The notes beneath the pieces were generated by a model. The model had not been told where the DNA came from and did not search any database. It saw nothing but the letters and a program-made list of their open reading frames with translations. DNA of 16,928 nucleotides from DASXMX01 sp035483795 (lineage in GTDB: Bacteria > Planctomycetota > Phycisphaerae > Tepidisphaerales > Tepidisphaeraceae): contig DATHPP010000378.1 of assembly GCA_035483795.1 (NCBI GenBank), positions 1 to 16,928 of the forward strand, read 5' to 3'. The position numbers and the translations under genes were made by a program. This document shows, one piece after another, positions 16,058 to 16,928 of this stretch; position 1 is the stretch's first letter; each line of letters starts with the position of its first letter.

Positions 16058-16103
16058 GCATTGCGCTTGTGGGTGAGTCTGTCACTCCGAGAGGAGTTGC
16101 GAC

Positions 16104-16619
16104 ATGTCGAACGTGAAAAAAATCGCCGCGGTTGTGTCATTGCTGCTTTGTGTCTGGTGCGGACCTGCATTGGCCCAGCAGGCCCAGGCCGACTTACCGC
16201 CCGACAAGGCGCGGGCGGAACAGGCGGTGGCGCAGTTCCAGCAACGCGCGCTTCAGAACGTCAAGCAGGCGCTGGGAAGCAACGACGACGAATTCAAGGT
16301 GCTGGAGCCGAAGCTCACCCGGGTGATGCTGCTGCTCTATCAGCAGTCGGCGGGATTCACGCTGTTCGGGCGGCGACGCGGATCGACGGCATTCAGCGCG
16401 GTGCTGCCGCCTTCGGAAGTGCAGAAAGCGCGAATCGTGCTGCGCGAAGCGATCGACAACAAGGATTCGACCCCCACGGACATCGCCGACAAGCTCAAGG
16501 CCTTCCGCGAAGCGCGGGCGGCGGCGCGGGCAGAGTTGGTGCAGGCGCAAGACGACCTCCGGCAGTTCCTCACCATGAAACAGGAGGCGACGCTGGTGTC
16601 GATGGGGTTGCTGGATTGA
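16104..16619 (+). CDS. Small exported helical protein of unknown function
   Basis: The 171-residue protein has a clear signal peptide: Lys5-Lys6, a hydrophobic core at 7-20 and ALA-Q cleavage after residue 24. The mature part is Gln/Ala/Arg-rich and mostly helical, without cysteines or a recognised catalytic motif. Its C-terminus (ELVQAQDDLRQFLTMKQEATLVSMGLLD) resembles an ending I recall in uncharacterised planctomycete proteins, of the type LR..LT..QEA.LV.MGLLD, so it may belong to a conserved but undescribed family. A short Gly/Arg stretch (FGRRRGS) interrupts the helices near residue 92. It should act in the periplasm or outside the cell. The start is firm: GAGGAG lies seven bases upstream. 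It is monocistronic, as far as the window shows. Confidence 0.72.
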   Translation: MSNVKKIAAVVSLLLCVWCGPALAQQAQADLPPDKARAEQAVAQFQQRALQNVKQALGSNDDEFKVLEPKLTRVMLLLYQQSAGFTLFGRRRGSTAFSAVLPPSEVQKARIVLREAIDNKDSTPTDIADKLKAFREARAAARAELVQAQDDLRQFLTMKQEATLVSMGLLD

Positions 16620-16640
16620 ACTGCGACTGAAATACCGCGA

Positions 16641-16670
16641 AAAACGTTCCAAAACGTTTCAAACGTTTCA
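16641..16670 (+). repeat. Three tandem 9-10-base AACGTT units
   Basis: AAAACGTTCC, AAAACGTTTC and AAACGTTTC follow each other directly, placing AACGTT at 16643, 16653 and 16662. The 10/9-base spacing and the shared strings AAAACGTTC and CAAAACGT resemble the array and palindrome at 13225-13338. The block starts 21 bases after the stop of the small exported protein, as the other starts 20 bases after the sulfatase stop. Confidence 0.6.
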
Positions 16671-16715
16671 CCCTCTCTTTGGCCTTTGGCCCATGGCTCG
16701 TCAATGAGCCAAAAA

Positions 16716-16744
16716 ATGAGCCAAAATGGGCTCATCCGGTTTTT
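16716..16744 (+). terminator. Hairpin with T-run, possible terminator
   Basis: ATGAGCC (16716-16722) pairs perfectly with GGCTCAT (16729-16735) around the loop AAAATG. After CCGG comes TTTTT (16740-16744). A related GGCTC/GAGCC stem (five pairs) lies just before it at about 16695-16710. It is well placed to end the transcript of the small exported protein, although the T-run is four bases away from the stem. Confidence 0.45.
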
Positions 16745-16766
16745 GCGTAGGTAATTCTATCAACGC

Positions 16767-16785
16767 GCGGGGGCGCTGCCCCCGC
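16767..16785. repeat. GC-rich hairpin, probably dispersed repeat
   Basis: GCGGGGGC (16767-16774) and GCCCCCGC (16778-16785) form eight perfect pairs around the loop GCT, followed by ACCCCCCGGAG. This GGGGGCGCTGCCCCC type of sequence is remembered as a common dispersed element of high-GC bacteria; one copy is seen here. Confidence 0.55.
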
Positions 16786-16928
16786 ACCCCCCGGAGTTTA
16801 TCGCTTGGTGCCGCCGGCAGGATGGGGCGGGGGAATGTTCTTGACTGCGGAAGACAGCCTGATTGAGGATAGGCCGTGTCGGCCGGAGGACAGGGCTCCG
16901 CAGGAGTGCGACCCGAGCGCTGGTCGGC

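Larger units (their letters stand above)
16620..16928. other. Non-coding tail with short repeats and hairpins
   Basis: No convincing gene lies here; open frames are short and lack ribosome sites. The stretch holds, in order, the AACGTT-type tandem units (16641-16670), GAGCC/GGCTC hairpins (16694-16735), a GC-rich hairpin (16767-16785) and a GC-rich end whose CGGAG...CTCCG (about 16885-16902) could form a short stem. The last 80 bases look like part of another repeat, but the window ends before this can be judged. Confidence 0.55.

Overview
The window is high-GC bacterial chromosome, most likely from a planctomycete (Planctomycetota; a Phycisphaerae-like member is my inference). The evidence is combined: two secreted proteins with an N-terminal LEPR-XLL-type motif, a formylglycine sulfatase beside a GH20-like glycosidase, a PQQ-type beta-propeller, a planctomycete-style cytochrome c plus DUF2231 membrane protein, a DUF3179 protein, and many dispersed palindromic repeats. 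No rRNA, tRNA, CRISPR array, transposase or phage gene was seen.

Layout. Positions 1-687 are the 3' end of a DUF3179 gene. It overlaps tail to tail with a small membrane protein on the minus strand (671-901). Positions 1000-4032 form a tight plus-strand operon, pgi - manC - ruvX, with gaps of 9 and 6 bases: glucose-6-phosphate isomerase, mannose-1-phosphate guanylyltransferase and the YqgF/RuvX nuclease. A long imperfect hairpin (3998-4082) closes it and supplies the last codons of ruvX. Positions 4125-8251 hold two divergent genes that both begin with an LEPR-XLL-like motif: a lactonase-type beta-propeller (minus) and an FG-GAP plus Ig-like plus CARDB-like surface protein (plus). A minus-strand family 2 glycosyltransferase (8279-9025) follows. 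Next is a long plus-strand gene joining a GH20-type hexosaminidase domain to a PQQ-type propeller (9085-11475), then a secreted sulfatase (11645-13204). A second glycosyltransferase-like gene (minus, 13362-14186), an alpha/beta hydrolase (plus, 14273-15046), the cytochrome/DUF2231 gene (minus, about 15069-15929) and a small exported helical protein (plus, 16104-16619) complete the set. The last 309 bases hold no gene, only hairpins and short repeats.

How the genes work together. pgi and manC both feed sugar-nucleotide supply: fructose-6-phosphate stands upstream of mannose-1-phosphate and GDP-mannose. That fits the two glycosyltransferases nearby. The GH20-like/PQQ protein and the sulfatase look like exported enzymes for sulfated, amino-sugar-containing glycans. 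The LEPR-XLL proteins are probably surface or secreted propeller/adhesin proteins.

Most striking are the repeats. A 76-base perfect palindrome without a loop (13263-13338) is preceded by 19-base tandem units. A 110-base element with 32-base inverted ends (11471-11580) contains the stop codon of the GH20-PQQ gene. Two further repeats sit at that gene's N-terminus (9133-9219) and at its domain junction (about 10225-10249). Repeat sequence therefore appears to have shaped the start, middle and end of one gene. I see no evidence of a complete new defence or mobile system.
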